From Astragalus membranaceus (Eukaryota > Streptophyta > Magnoliopsida > Fabales > Fabaceae), in NCBI GenBank assembly GCA_039519185.1, contig CM076846.1, positions 186,853,068-186,917,067 on the forward strand: a stretch of 64,000 nt of DNA, given 5' to 3'. Below, piece after piece: positions 47,901 through 60,089 of this stretch (position 1 is the stretch's first letter; each line of letters starts with the position of its first letter). A program made the position numbers and the translations under genes. A model generated the notes under the pieces. That model was not told the origin of the DNA. It saw only the letters and a list, made by a program, of their open reading frames with translations, and ran no database searches.

Positions 47901-48375
47901 ATTAATCAAGTCCTTTAGGCAATGATTCATACCGTGGGTTCTCAAATGAATAAGAAATTTGTTATAGTGTATCGGGGCAGGTTTTTGTCCAGATACGTGA
48001 ATAAATTATGCTCTTCATGTAGTTACGCTATACCAACCATTAGAGCTGCTAATGACAATGTATAAATATTTGGTGTGGAAAGGCTTGTGTTTTGTCGTCA
48101 CTGTGTTAGTAGACTATTTATAAGTACCTTGGCATATTTATGAATTTGTATCTTGCCACCTAAAATTTAATAGGGATGAAGAATATGATACGGGGAAGAG
48201 GAAGAAGATAAGGGGCTTGAAGCAAAGCTTTGATGGGCCAAACCTTTTTCAACAAATTGCCACAGAGAAATCTAATTTCAAAAGGGCAAGGTTGGACCAA
48301 TCTAACTCCACCGAGAAATCTAAGTTCAAAAGGGCAAGGATGGACCACTCAGGGAACCCGCCATTTAGGATATGA
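41935..48375 (+). CDS. UBP23: Ubiquitin carboxyl-terminal hydrolase, UBP23 type, 10 exons
   Basis: A cysteine protease that removes ubiquitin. Exons: 41935-42198, 43272-43386, 43631-43741, 43943-44115, 44460-44786, 45081-45206, 45764-46312, 46387-46933, 47483-47576, 48174-48375. All are GT-AG and in phase, giving 835 aa. The USP catalytic core spans about 89-410. The Cys box GLRNLGNTCYLNSVLQCL has Cys99. QEDAHEYM is present. Zinc-binding CxxC pairs are 224/227 and 272/275, and the His box RNGHYFCYV has His353. The long C-terminal tail is Lys/Ser-rich and disordered-looking, with likely nuclear signals (GPRKKKNCKRSKH). It ends in the family block IGYVGDEWDEEYD followed by a tandem EKSNFKRARLD / EKSKFKRARMD repeat. 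It resembles Arabidopsis UBP23 throughout. The start is the first in-frame ATG and matches the family N-terminus (RKIDFVPVRKPFKGFS). No damage seen. Confidence 0.93.
42858..43045. repeat. ~100-bp duplicated segment in UBP intron 1
   Basis: TTAACGGCTATAGTGGT...TATAGCATAGCAG...AAACTGCTATTACTCG recurs as TTAACGCCTATAGTGGT...TATAGCATGGTGG...AAATTGCTATTTTTCG. Two diverged copies in tandem. Confidence 0.5.
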
Positions 48376-50100
48376 GTTGCCATCTGTCATTTGCGGGCTT
48401 CTTGCGGCAATTATTTATGTCAAATGCTGAAAATATAGTGAAGAGAGCATCTATCTTATTCTTTTTCCAGGACAAATTCTGTTTGCTGGATCATATTGTC
48501 TTTGGGACAGTGCTGCAGAGTGTTGGGTTTCCAGTAGGACATGTCTCATTTCAGACAACTATTATCACCATGTTCATGAAGTGAAAAATGAAACCCTTTG
48601 TATTTCTGTTGTAGCTGCGTGTCGCAACTCAAATTTTGTTCATGAGTTTTGTTTGTTGTTACCTATGCTAAATGTTACTGTAACTTGGACTAAGTTTTAT
48701 CAGCCATATGGTTCGAGTTTTTATTAGGTGTGAAAAAGATGTTAAAATCTGTGTATGATTAAGACAATAAAATGTCAAGAAATCTACAATTTATTTATTT
48801 CCAAGCGTTTATTAGATTGATCTGATTGTACTGCATAAAAGGATGTATGCCTTGTATTGCTAGGGAAATGGAAGGACTGAAGAAGCTGAGAAAGGGTTTT
48901 ATTATATTGTTAAATTTGCAGCTATTAAAAGATTTTGGCATTTTTGCCATTTGATTTCTCTTGTTTTAGCTATGTTTGATTTTAGTCTCTAATAATGTTC
49001 GTAGACTTGGTGGTACTATTACATAATATGAGGAGCCTCTGCTTCATATGTTCCATGGTTGCTCCTCCAACAAACAGACCCTCCGCTTCAATCGGTTTGG
49101 GTGTGAATATAATCTACATTCAAACTCTGCCTTCTTACATAAGATTACAACCCATCCCTTGGTGTTAGGTGTGAATTGTCTCAAAACATTATAGTTATAA
49201 TTTTTTGTGAGTGTAAAATTATTTTTATTTCTATTAGTGTAAAAGTATTTTATGCAAACATCTAATAGGATGTTGTCACTATTAAATGAATTTAGAAACA
49301 CATGACTTATCATGCTATGCAGAGACCCGTGCATGTTAAGAGGATTGTGGACAATTTTTCTCACAAGATAAATCATTTTTACTTCGAAAAATATGTAAAA
49401 TTTTGTTTTGCCCCAATAAAAAATAGGTTTTTCCTTATAAAATATATTTTTTTTAAATTAAATGTACAAATTCACAAGAGATCGGTAAAAAGAGAATGTG
49501 TTTGTACTGATTTTGCATTTCAGCATTGTAATTGGTAAAGTTTGGGTATTTTAGTGTTTTTTATCATGAAATTATGCATAGTAGAAGTTTATAATACTTT
49601 TTTTAAGAAATTAGCATAGACTGTTTTATTTGACTAAATATAGAATTATAGACAATATTTTTACCTCCATAGGCAAAATCTTTTGTATTTATCGCTAATA
49701 CTACGTCACATAATTAAATATATGCATTTGTATCAAAAAATAATTAAATATATGCGTAAAGTATTTCAACACTATTAAATAAACTAATGCGGTGAACAAA
49801 ACTGTTTTTACGAATTAAAAAAAAACTATTGACACCTCTCTTTCTCTCTAACTTCAAAGTAAAAGCACTCTTGATCAAGAGGGTGAGTTTGCGCCAATGA
49901 AGGTTCGCTTAGTTGGTAAGTATTTCTATTAACTCTTAAAGAATCTGGAGGCCTGCCCTGATCTTGATGAACTCCCAGAGTCCAACTCACTTATACTTTT
50001 TGTAAAAGAAAAAAAGAGTGGCGGGTTCGTGATGATGTATCTACAAAATACTCCACGGTCCCCACTAGTGTCGTTCTTATGTCTAAACTCATGAATTGGT
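48376..50100. other. UBP 3' region and intergenic sequence
   Basis: The 3' UTR probably runs to about 48,780, with an AATAAAATG signal at about 48766. The rest is AT-rich with no gene, repeat or RNA signal that I can support. Confidence 0.4.
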
Positions 50101-50526
50101 CCCACTAGTGGCAAAAAAACGCATGTGACCCAATTTTTTTTACCAAAATAGAACACTTTTTAGATTAATTACCAAAGTAGAACACTTTTTTTTTTTCAGG
50201 CTAGAAGTCGTCCCTTGTGGTAGCGACTTCTACGCTTCAATTTTGCAATTTTTTTTGGTTTTACCATGCAGAATGTTAGTAGTAAATCCTAGTGGTGCAT
50301 TTTGTAGTTGTTTGTAATGTCGACCTGATTGTTGTTAGCTAAGCCCAATAGTGGCTTCAGTAATCCAATTGTATAGAACAAGCCTTCTGTATATACTTGG
50401 CAATTAAGGCCATTGATCAATAACAAATTCATTTTCTTTCTGTTACATTTCCTCTTACACTTGGTACCAGAGCTCCGGCGACGGGGCCTCTGCAGATCGT
50501 GAAATCAAGATTTACGGTGATCATCT

Positions 50527-53500
50527 ATGGCGGAGAAAGAGAACGGAAGCTATGTCCATGTAGCAATTCCCAAATTCGACGGTCATTACGACCACTGGGC
50601 AATGCTGATGGAAAACCTATTGCGATCAAAAGAATATTGGGACGTTGTTGAGCAAGGGATTCCAACGGAGGATACGACCATCGTGCAACAGAAAGCGTTG
50701 GCTGAAGCGAAATTGAAGGATCTCAAGGCTAAAAATTACCTGTTTCAAGCTCTAGATCGGAGTGTTCTAGAGACGATCTTGAAGATCGACACCGCAAAAG
50801 ACATTTGGGAGTCATTGAAACAGAAGTATCAGGGTTCGTCAAAGGTGAAACAGGCTCTGTTGCAAGCGCTTAGATCGGAATTCGAAGCTTTACGCATGAA
50901 AGATGGCGAGACGGTGAGCGAGTATTTTTCAAGAACTCTCGCGATTGTCAACAAGATGAAGGCACACGGGGAGTCCATGACTGAAACAGTTGTAGTTGAG
51001 AAGATCATGAGATCGATGACTAATGAGTTCAACTACGTCGTGTGTTCAATCGAGTTATCATCCAATGTTGAGACCCTGTCAATCGACGCCTTACAGAGTA
51101 GTATCCTTGTGAACGAGGGAAGAATCAAGATTCAGAGAAATGATGAGCAAGCTCAGGCTCAAGCCCTAAATGTCACTGGTTCAGGGAAGAATGGTGCAAG
51201 AGGTCGAGGAAGAGGTGTTGCTGGAAGGGGACGAGCAGGGTCGAAGGACCACATTGAATGCTACAAGTGCCACAAGATGGGCCATTATCAGAGTGAGTGT
51301 CCTGATCTTGTGACAAAGGAAGCGAATTATGCTGGAAATGATGAAGAAGAAGAGGTATTTCTCATGTCCTATACTGATGAACCTAGTTCTTGCACTAATA
51401 AATCTATATCTAAAACTAGTGCTTACAAATATGTTGAGACATGCCAAGAACCAAGAAATGAAAGATGGTTTCTTGATTCTGGATGTTCCAACCATATGTG
51501 TAGTATCAAAGCATGGTTTTATGATTTAGATGAGACATTTAGAGAAACAGTTAAACTAGGAAATGACATGAAATTGAATGTGATGGGAAAAGGGAGCATT
51601 AGACTAAAGATTGAAGGTCGTGTATTGGTAATAACTGGAGTTTACTATGTGCCTGAAATAAGAAACAATCTACTTAGTGTTGGTCAGTTACAACAAAAGG
51701 GATTGAAGGTTACATTTGAAGATGACTTGTGTAGGGTATATCACAAAGAGAAAGGGCTTTTAATGACCTCCAAAATGGCTAGTAATAAGGTGTTTACTGT
51801 CTTAGGCTCAAATGTTGTTTCTGCTTGTATGCAAGTCACTAGTGAAGATTTGTCTAGTCTTTGGCATAGGAGATATGCTCACCTAAGTCATAATAGACTG
51901 AAGCTGTTGAGTGAGAAAAGGATGGTGAATGGTCTGCCTGAATTGAAAGAACCAGTGAAAACGTGTCCTGAGTGTTTGATAGGAGGGCAACACCGAGATA
52001 AAATGTCAAAGCAGAGTAAATGGAGAGCCTCAAGAAAGTTAGAATTGTTGCGTTCTGATCTATGTGGTCCCATCTCACCTGAATCAAATGGGGGGAAGAG
52101 GTATTTTATGTCTTTAATTGATGATTTTTCTAGAAAAGCTTGGGTATACCTCCTATCTGAGAAATCACTTGCCTTTGAGACATTTAAGAAATTCAAGAGT
52201 ATGGTAGAAAAAGAATCAAACTGTGTAATTAGTTGTCTAAGGACTGACAGAGGAGGTGAGTTCAACTCACACGAATTCACTAATTTTTGTGAGGAGAATG
52301 GCATAAGGAGGCAACTCACAATTGCTTACGCACCCCAACAGAACGGGGTAGCTGAAAAAAAAAAAATAGGAGTGTTATGAATATGGTGAGAACCCTCATT
52401 AAGGATAGTAATCTACCAAAGGAGTTTTGGCCTGAAGCTGTGAAATGGGCCTTTTATGTGTTGAACAGGAGTCCTACACTGTCTCTTGAGGATATCACAC
52501 CTGAAGAAGTGTGGAGTGGGGTGAAACCTTCAGTCAAACATTTCAAAATATTTGGGTGCATTGCCTATATGCATATACCAAGTGTTCAAAGAAAGAAACT
52601 TGATGACAGGAGCCTCAAGTGTATTTTTCTTGGAGTTAGTGAAGAATCCAAAGGCTACAGGTTGTATGATCCTACTACAAAGAAAATTATGGTAAGTAAG
52701 GATGTTCTATTTGATGAAGACATAGTATGGCAGTGGGACACTGATGCAAGAACAAAGAAGAATGCTGAGATCACTGACTCAGAAACAGCTGACATTGATG
52801 ATGCAGTTCATGCTAGTGGTACTGGTGATGATACTGAGACTGTGGTAAATGAAGGTACTGATCCTGTACCAGCTCAGAATGGTGAGATACAGAACACTGA
52901 CACTGATGAGGAAGAGCAGAATACTGGAAATGCTGATACTGACATTGGCAGAGTGTCTAGATCAGGGAGAGTTGTGAGGAAACCCTTATATCTGAATGAT
53001 TTTATTACTGATAATGATGATAGTGATGATCTGCAAGAGGGAGAGAATAGTGCTTTGAGCCTTGCTGTACTTGAGAATCCTGCAGATCCCACTAACTATC
53101 AAGAAGCTGTAAAACATGTTGAGTGGAGGAAAGCTATGGACAATGAGCTAGCTTCCATAGAAAAGAATGATACTTGGAAGTTGGTTGAACTTCCTCAAGG
53201 AGGGAAAAAGATAGGTGTTAAGTGGGTTTATAAGACTAAACTCAATGAACAAGGAAAAATAAAGAAACACAAAGCTAGACTTGTAGCAAAGGGCTATGCT
53301 CAACAATATGGCATAGACTATTATGAGGTCTTTGCCCCAGTTGCCAGATGGGATACAATTCGGTGTATATTGGCTATTGCAGCTAGTGAAGGGTGGACTG
53401 TGTACCAATTGGATGTCAAAAGTGCTTTCCTTCATGGAGAGCTACTTGAGACAGTTTTTGTAGATCAACCAGAAGGGTATATGAAAAAAGGGGGAGAGAA

Positions 53501-54617
53501 TAAAGTTTATCAGCTGAAAAAGGCTTTATATGGATTAAAGCAAGCCCCAAGGGCTTGGTACAGTAAGATTGATGCTTATTTTGAGAAGGAAGGGTTTGTG
53601 AAGTGCTCTCATGAGGCTACTCTATACACTAAGGGTGGAAACAAGCATGACATTCTCATTGTCAGCTTGTATGTTGATGATTTGCTGTTTACTAGTAACA
53701 ATGGAGACTTGATAGCAAAATTTAAAGAGTCAATGAAGCTTCACTTTGACATGAGTGACTTGGGGAGAATGAAACATTTCCTTGGGGTGGAGGTCAATCA
53801 AAGCAATCAAGGAATTTTCATTACACAACAGAGATACATTCTGGAAGTGTTGAACAGATTTGGAATGGAGGAGTCCAAACCAGTGAGTAATCCTGTGATA
53901 ACTGGCAGTAGACATGGAGTGACTTTAGATGAGCACAAGGTGAATGTGACCGGTTTTAAACAAATCATAGGTAGTTTAATGTACCTAAGTGCCACGAGAC
54001 CAGACATAATGTATGCAGTGAATGTGATCAGCAGGTTTATGGATAAACCCACTGACAGTCACCTTGTTGCAGCCAAGAGGATCTTAAGATACCTAAAGGG
54101 AACTGCAGACCTTGGTATCCTGTATAAGGTGGGTGAAATGAAGGAATTGGTAGCCTATTGTGATAGTGATTATGTTGGGGATATAGAAGATAGGAAAAGT
54201 ACCACTGGTTTTGTGTTTTTACTCAGTACTGGTGCTGTTTCCTGGTCCTCCAAGAAGCAGCCAATTGTGACTCTATCTACCACGGAGGCAGAATATGTAG
54301 CAGCTGCATACTGTGTTTGCCAAGGTGTATGGCTCAAGAGGATATTGAGTGAGCTTGGCTTGAAGTTAGGAGAGTGTTTGACAGTTTTCTGTGATAATAG
54401 CTCTGCTATTAAACTGTCAAAGAATCCGGTAATGCATGGTAGAAGTAAACACATTGACATCAGATATCACTTTCTAAGAAATCTGTGCAGAGGAGGAACT
54501 ATTGAATTGAAGTATGTTAGCTCAGAAGATCAAGTGGCAGATCTCCTCACAAAGCCCCTGAAGAGTGAAAGCTTCCTCAAGTTAAGAAGAAGGCTTGGAA
54601 TGTGCTTTCCCAAGTGA
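50527..54617 (+). pseudogene. Copia gag-pol polyprotein, one frameshift
   Basis: Two frames make up one polyprotein of about 1,360 residues. The first frame (50527-52380) carries gag, a zinc knuckle CYKCHKMGHYQSEC, the protease site WFLDSGCSNHMC, the GAG-pre-integrase HH-CC module, and integrase with DLCGP and DRGGEF. The second (52377-54617) carries the integrase end, reverse transcriptase (QLDVKSAFLHGEL, LYVDDLLFT) and RNase H (YCDSDYVGD, SSKKQPIVTLSTTEAEY). They overlap by four bases around a run of twelve A at 52355-52366, where one base too many shifts the frame. No other stops were seen, so the damage is small. Confidence 0.88.
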
Positions 54618-54805
54618 AGCCCTGCTATGCTGTTTCTGCAGAATGCTTCTGCAAATCTGTGACTGAGCAATGTTGTCCCTATTGTAACCCTGTTCTAGTT
54701 GTTGTATTTCTGCTCTTGTTAATTTTGCAGGCTGCTCTGCATATCTGTGATTGTTGTAACCCTGTTAAACTGAAAGTTTAAGACTTCGCAGTTTAAGGGA
54801 GAGAT

Positions 54806-54954
54806 TGTTAGTAGTAAATCCTAGTGGTGCATTTTGTAGTTGTTTGTAATGTGGGCCTGATTGTTGTTAGCTAAGCCCATTAGTGGCTTCAGTAATCCAA
54901 TTGTATAGAACAAGCCTTCTGTATATACTTGGCAATTAAGGACATTGATCAATA
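54806..54954 (+). repeat. Truncated 3' LTR of the copia element
   Basis: Matches LTR 1 from its first base to about position 150, then joins AGAAGTCGCC of the host element directly. The lost end and lost TSD point to a deletion after insertion, perhaps at the short shared word AGAA. Confidence 0.75.
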
Positions 54955-55621
54955 AGAAGTCGCCCATGTGGGAGAGACTTCTGAACTGTGTTTTTTTATT
55001 TTTTATTTTCTTTTATATTAATATATATAAACCTAATTAAATTCTAAAATTAATTTTGTTATTTCTAAAATAATTAGATAATTAATGATTAAAAAATAAT
55101 TTACACTATATAGAAATATGGAAATAACTGTATATTTCCATAACCGTCGCGAACGTAACCGTAACCGTAATCGGCGTGCAGCACCAACTCAACGGGCGAC
55201 CCAAATTCCCCAAAGCTTTCAAGAAACCCAACAAGATATGCCTCACCGCCACTCTATCTCCTACACGCCAACATGTCAGGATTATGAACCACTCAATCAG
55301 TCAGCGGAACATACGCCAGTTCCGCATGGTGGTGGTCGGCGAAAAATTAAGAGAAAAATTAACGTTGAAAATGATGGCAAGTTCCAGATGGTGGTGGTCG
55401 GCGAACACGCCGTGGACGCTGCTGTGCTGGTTGAATGGTCATAGTCCCGACATGTTGGCGTGTAGGAGATAGAGTGGCAGTGAGACGCATCTTGTTGGGT
55501 TTCTTGAAAGCTTTGGGGAATTTGGGTCACCCCCATTGAGTTGGTGCCGCACGCCGGTTACGGTTACGTTCGCGACGATTATAGAAATATACAGTTATTT
55601 CCATATTTCTATATAGCGTAA

Positions 55622-55663
<42 letters not shown>
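55622..55663. repeat. (ATT)n microsatellite in the foldback right arm
   Basis: About 14 ATT units. Absent from the matching place in the left arm, so it grew after the arms formed. Confidence 0.9.
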
Positions 55664-55984
55664 GACAATACGTAAATTATTTTCTTTACCATTAATTATC
55701 TAATTATTTTAGAAATAACAAAATTAATTTTAGAATTTAATTAGGTTTATATATGTATATAAAGAAATTGAAAAATAAAAAAACATAGTTGAGAAGTCTC
55801 TCCCACAGGGGGCGACTTCTGCACTGTAAAACCAAAAAAAATTGCAAAATTACAGTGTAGAAGTCGCTACCACAGGGAGCGACTTCTAGCCTGAAAAAAA
55901 AAGTGTTCTACTTTGATAATTAAAAAGAGTTCTATTTTGGTAAATTTTTTTTGGGTCACCTGCCTTTTTTTTGCCCCCACTAGT

Positions 55985-58900
55985 ACGTACAGAAACACTT
56001 ATTTGACGTGGTTTGAAGCATAAGTATGGTGGCATGATTAAGAAAATGGATATGATTCTTATATAGTGTCCGCTTAAGAATATTAGTGGCGATGCTATTG
56101 ATTATTCATATTAATTTTGTCGTTCGATTTCATGTTACTCATGAAAGGGCTCCTCCTTAATCAATGCAAATCATTAGACCTTGACGCAGCACGCAGCTTC
56201 ATTCTCATCCCCTCCCATCCTTGTGTGTCAAAAAAAAATAGTTTATAGCAAATGAATTTATTTTTGGTGTTTTATAGCAAATGAATGATAACTAAGTCCT
56301 ACTCGGCTAAAAACTCAAGGGATTAGATTCTGCAGTTGCGCACAGAGGATACCCGGTTTATATCCAAAAAAGTGAATTGATAATTATAAAAATAAGCTAA
56401 TAAACTTAGACTCTGTTGGGCGTGTCGCATCCGCTAGCAGATAGCGAATGAGATTAACATATTTGAATAGCGGGTGATGATTACATGTGATTAATAAGCA
56501 CTAGAATTTAGCATTTTTCGGGTAGCGTTTCGGGTAGCACTGTCCGTTTATGTCATTTTATATTTATCAACTATTTTAACCGCTAGTTTTATCAAACACA
56601 TAATTTGCTATTAGCTAGCTTATTCGCTAGTTCATTTGCTATCCGCTATCCGATATTTTTTACCAAACAGAGCCTTAATTTGAAGTGTATGATAGACATA
56701 ACCCTAAAGCTTCTAAAGTCATGGTCGTAAGCCCTAAATTTAATCGTTAATCAAACACGACAAACAATCAAGAACCCTTATGAACTGACTTTATCTATAT
56801 TTAGTCATTTTTTCACCAATTGCTTAAACTCAACGCTCTTTGAAGTAGTTGAGAAACTATTAATCAATGGACAAAGTTCCTCCCTTGACATAGTTGTTTA
56901 GGAAAAAGAAAATCATTGTTGAGAACTTTAGCCGATTACTTGAGTTGATTATCAAGTTCGTCAACAACTACGTTTATTCTTTTGCATTTTATTAGTTATT
57001 TTGACCAAATTTTCAATTTATAGGTCTATGTGGACCTAGAGTGTGTTTGGATGAGAAATTTAAAGAGATGGTGCTAAAATTTAGAGTGAGGTAATGACAA
57101 ATCTATAATTTTACCGTGTCAATAGATATTAAACTCTCTCTCTATATATAGAATGAATCTAAAAAAACTCCAAGAAATCCCCTAGTAAAACAAGACAAGA
57201 TTTCTACCCAATAGATTGAGGCTTCAAATCCCCTTTGACCACTAAAATTTTCATTATAAAAAAAACAAGAAAACACATTTCAATATTTATGAACCCAACT
57301 TGGAGGTTTCTGCGCATGCATCACAAAGAGGCCAACTTGCCATATGCAAACACTAAGTACTGTATTTCTTGTATATGAGGATTTGTCTTTGTAAAATAAA
57401 GGGAATGAATGAATCAGTTCAGCCTTCGAAAGTCTCGTGTGATAAGTGATAACATTTCTCCAATAAAGATCCAAATAAGTGGAGTCGTAGAAAAACAACG
57501 CAGTTAATGATGGACCACAAAAATGGGTAAAACAGACTATAACTTAAAACACAAATTTAACTCTAGTAAAAATAATGTACATTAGGCAAAACCAAGTAAC
57601 AAAAATTAACATGCGATGAGCAATGTTGGTGGTCCTTTTGAATCGGTTCACGTGATAAGACAAATTGGAGGAAGGGCTCAAAAATCCAAAGTGAAATATG
57701 GATGATTGTTTACACTTTAGAGTACTCAAATCAATAATAGTCACATAGTAAAGGGTCCCACATGGTAGATTCTTTATTATTGCCATTGTCACTAGAATGG
57801 ACCGCATTATGTAATTTGCAAACTAGCGTGCATAAATTAAGGAAGGAAAAAGACACTCTTGGGAAAATGGGGATAAAGGGAACTTTTTTCTATGTTGCAA
57901 AGTCTATAAGTTTACATTTTATTCTATCAAGAAACCTAGCTAATCCATTATTGAAAATGACCATCATCATACTTTTTTTTGTTTAAAAAAATTGGGACTT
58001 AGTGGGTTGGGAGACCATGATATTAGTAATTAGTAATACGGTTAAAATGTTGGTAACAACTTAAGAACTTTTCCTTGTGCCAACATCATTAAATGCAAGT
58101 GCCCGAAATTTTGATGCAAAATAAATGTTGAAGAAAGAGAAGGTGAAAAATTGAACACGTTGGTGAGTCCCCCCCCCCCCCCCCCGAATAAAGTTGACCA
58201 AAAAAAATGTCTGAAATTGATAGATTTAAATATAAGTACCTCTAATATCAAATAACTTATTCTTATTTAATTTAATGTTATTATTATAAAAATATCCTAA
58301 AATATGTTTTGTGGAGATTGACTCATACAATAGTACTCGGTAGTCGCAATCTTATACTCTTATTTTGTTTGTAGTTTAAGGTTTTGACACTCTTTAAGAA
58401 AACTAATTAATAGTTCAAATTCTATAAAAAAAAGTCTTTCATAATTTATCATTTAATCATGCATCTCTTTATTTAAATAAATGTAAGTCATTTATTATAT
58501 GTATAAAATTTCTATAATAAAAAAATTATTAAATGCTAGAAAAACTTCGAGTAAAAATAAACTTCTATAATTTTGTCGAAAAAAAATAAATAAACTTCTA
58601 TAATAAAAAATGGTATCCATGAAGAAATATTAAATGCTACAATCAAGATGAGACAAATTCATTTCACTAAAACAACAAAAAAATGTGACAAAAAGACTAT
58701 ACAGTAAAACCTCATATTAGTCCATAAACTATCACTCTCTTTAATTTTGTCCGTAAAAGATGAAAATATATTAAATTAAATAGTCCATAAATTATCACCG
58801 TCTATCAACTTAGTTCCAAGAATTTGCCGCTAGACACCAACTTGATGAAATGGGATAAACTTTAAAAACTATGTAATATGTTTTCATAGTTTATAAACTA

Positions 58901-59026
58901 AATAGAGATTTTTCATATAGAATAAATAACATTCTCATAGTTGTACTTAAAGTATCAAGGAGATTTGTATAAGAGCTATACAATTACTCAGTTTTATGGT
59001 ACTGATACTCTCATTAAAACTATATA
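55985..59026. other. Gene-free region between the foldback element and the purine element
   Basis: AT-rich. It includes the MITE at 56409-56674, a GTGTTTGGATGAGAAA word at about 57047 that resembles a MITE end, and a run of seventeen C at 58169-58185. The open frames here are short and without motifs. Confidence 0.45.
56409..56674. mobile_element. Tourist-like MITE with TTA duplication
   Basis: 266 bp. The left end GACTCTGTTGGG and the inverse of the right end GGCTCTGTTTGG match well. The flanks are TTA at 56406-56408 and 56675-56677. The inside is rich in GCTAGC/GATAGCG words. PIF/Harbinger (Tourist) type. Confidence 0.65.
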
Positions 59027-60002
59027 GGCTTATTACAGTTTTGGTCCCCCCTATTACGATCAACTCACGATTTTGGTCTCCAAAGTTTTAATTTGACGAT
59101 TTTGATCCCCCTATTTTCCCAAATTGTAAAATCAAGGTCTCCCCTCTTAATTTGGTCAAAATTAAAACTGTATTTTGACTTTTATCCTACGTGGCAGTCC
59201 ACGTAGGCGTACACTGTTCATCTTCCTCACCCCTCCCCCTGTTCCACTGTTCCTCACGCCGGCATTTGAGAGAGGAGGGAGAGCGACGGTGAGTGAGAGA
59301 GAGTTTGCGAAGAGGGAAGATTGGTTCACGGAGGGGGTGAGATGCGAAGAGAGAGAGGGAAAACGAGGGGGGGAGATGCGGAGAGAGAGAGAACGGCGAG
59401 GGGGAGGAGATGTGAAGAGAGAGAGGGAAAACGAGGGGGGGGGGAGATGCGAAGAGAGAGAGCGGTGAGGGGGGGGGGGAGATGCGAAGAGAGAGAGAGA
59501 ACGGCGAGGGGGGGGGGGGGGGGAATGCGAAGAGAGAGAGAACGGCGAGGGGGGGAGATGCGAAGAGAGAGAGAGAACGGCGAGGGGGGGAGATGCGAAG
59601 AGAGAGAGAGGGGAGGGGAGGTCGCAGAACCAGAGGGGGGGAGGGGGTCGCAGAACCAGAGAGGGGGGAGGAGGGGGTTTACGGAGAGGGGGGGAGGTTC
59701 ACGGAGGGGGGAGGGTCACGGAGGAGGGGGAGGGGTTCACGGATGGGGGTGGGGTTCACGGTGGGGGGAGAGGTTCAGGGAGGAACAGTGCCACGTAGGG
59801 GGAGGGGTTGAAGAGGAACAGTGCCACGTGGACTGCCACGTAGGATTGAAAGTCAAAGTCAATTTTAATTTTGACCAAACTAAGAGGGAGACCTTGATTT
59901 TACAAATTGGGAAAATAGGGAGATCAAAATCGTCAAATTAAAACTTTTGGGACCAAAATCGTGAGTTGATCATAATAAAGGGACCAAAACTGTAATTAAG
60001 CC
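59027..60002. mobile_element. Inverted-repeat element with ~180-bp arms and a G-rich core
   Basis: The left arm (59027 to about 59215, GGCTTATTACAGTTTTGG...CTACGTGGCAGTCCACGTAG) and the right arm (about 59815-60002, ending AAAACTGTAATTAAGCC) are inverse copies. No clear TSD. The core is an almost pure purine minisatellite. This may be a non-autonomous long-TIR element. Confidence 0.65.
59270..59800 (+). repeat. G-rich purine minisatellite
   Basis: Irregular units of about 30-50 bp built from GAGATGCGAAGAGAGAGAG and AACGGCGAGGGGGG. Many runs of 6-15 G lie on one strand. Open frames across it (for example 59321-59941) are low-complexity Arg/Glu/Gly strings and not genes. Confidence 0.8.
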
Positions 60003-60078
60003 ACGACAGCAATTCAATTAAAAAAAAATATATGGCAATTACCTTATTTTTTTAAGTGAAAATCTAGACCTGTCACAC

Positions 60079-60087
60079 TATATATAA
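60079..60087 (+). promoter_or_regulatory. Possible TATA box of the LRR kinase gene
   Basis: CTATATATAAG is the best TATA match upstream of the kinase. It lies 920 bp from the start codon, implying a long leader, perhaps with an intron. A nearer start without TATA cannot be excluded. Confidence 0.35.
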
Positions 60088-60089
60088 GT

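Larger units (their letters stand above)
50274..54954 (+). mobile_element. Ty1/copia LTR retrotransposon, nearly complete
   Basis: LTR 1 is 50274-50459 (186 bp, TGTTAG...TTACA), followed by a primer site TTGGTACCAGAGC. Then gag-pol (50527-54617), the polypurine stretch AAGGGAGAGAT, and LTR 2 from 54806. LTR 2 stops at about 54954, lacking the last ~37 bp of LTR 1 and the TSD. The shared LTR parts differ at four sites in about 149 bp. It sits inside the left arm of the foldback element. Confidence 0.9.
50110..55975. mobile_element. Mutator-like foldback element with 9-bp TSD, split by a copia element
   Basis: Ends GGCAAAAAAACGCATGTGAC and its near-inverse at 55950-55975 are flanked by exact CCCACTAGT at 50101-50109 and 55976-55984. 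A 9-bp duplication is the Mutator hallmark. Without the copia insertion (50274-54954) the element is about 1.2 kb and is almost entirely two arms of about 500 bp facing each other around a ~150-bp loop (about 55290-55440). The arms are about 90 percent alike by eye. They carry short AGAAGTCGC..GCGACTTCT palindromes. No transposase. Confidence 0.8.

Noticed and set aside
50061..50069. CCCACTAGT as an alternative TSD of the foldback element
   Set aside because: The copy at 50101-50109 directly abuts the terminal GGCAAAAAAA. This one is 32 bp outside and does not fit the inverted ends.
59175..59941. Open frames of 97-206 codons
   Set aside because: They are low-complexity Arg/Glu/Gly strings from a purine minisatellite, with no protein-like composition.
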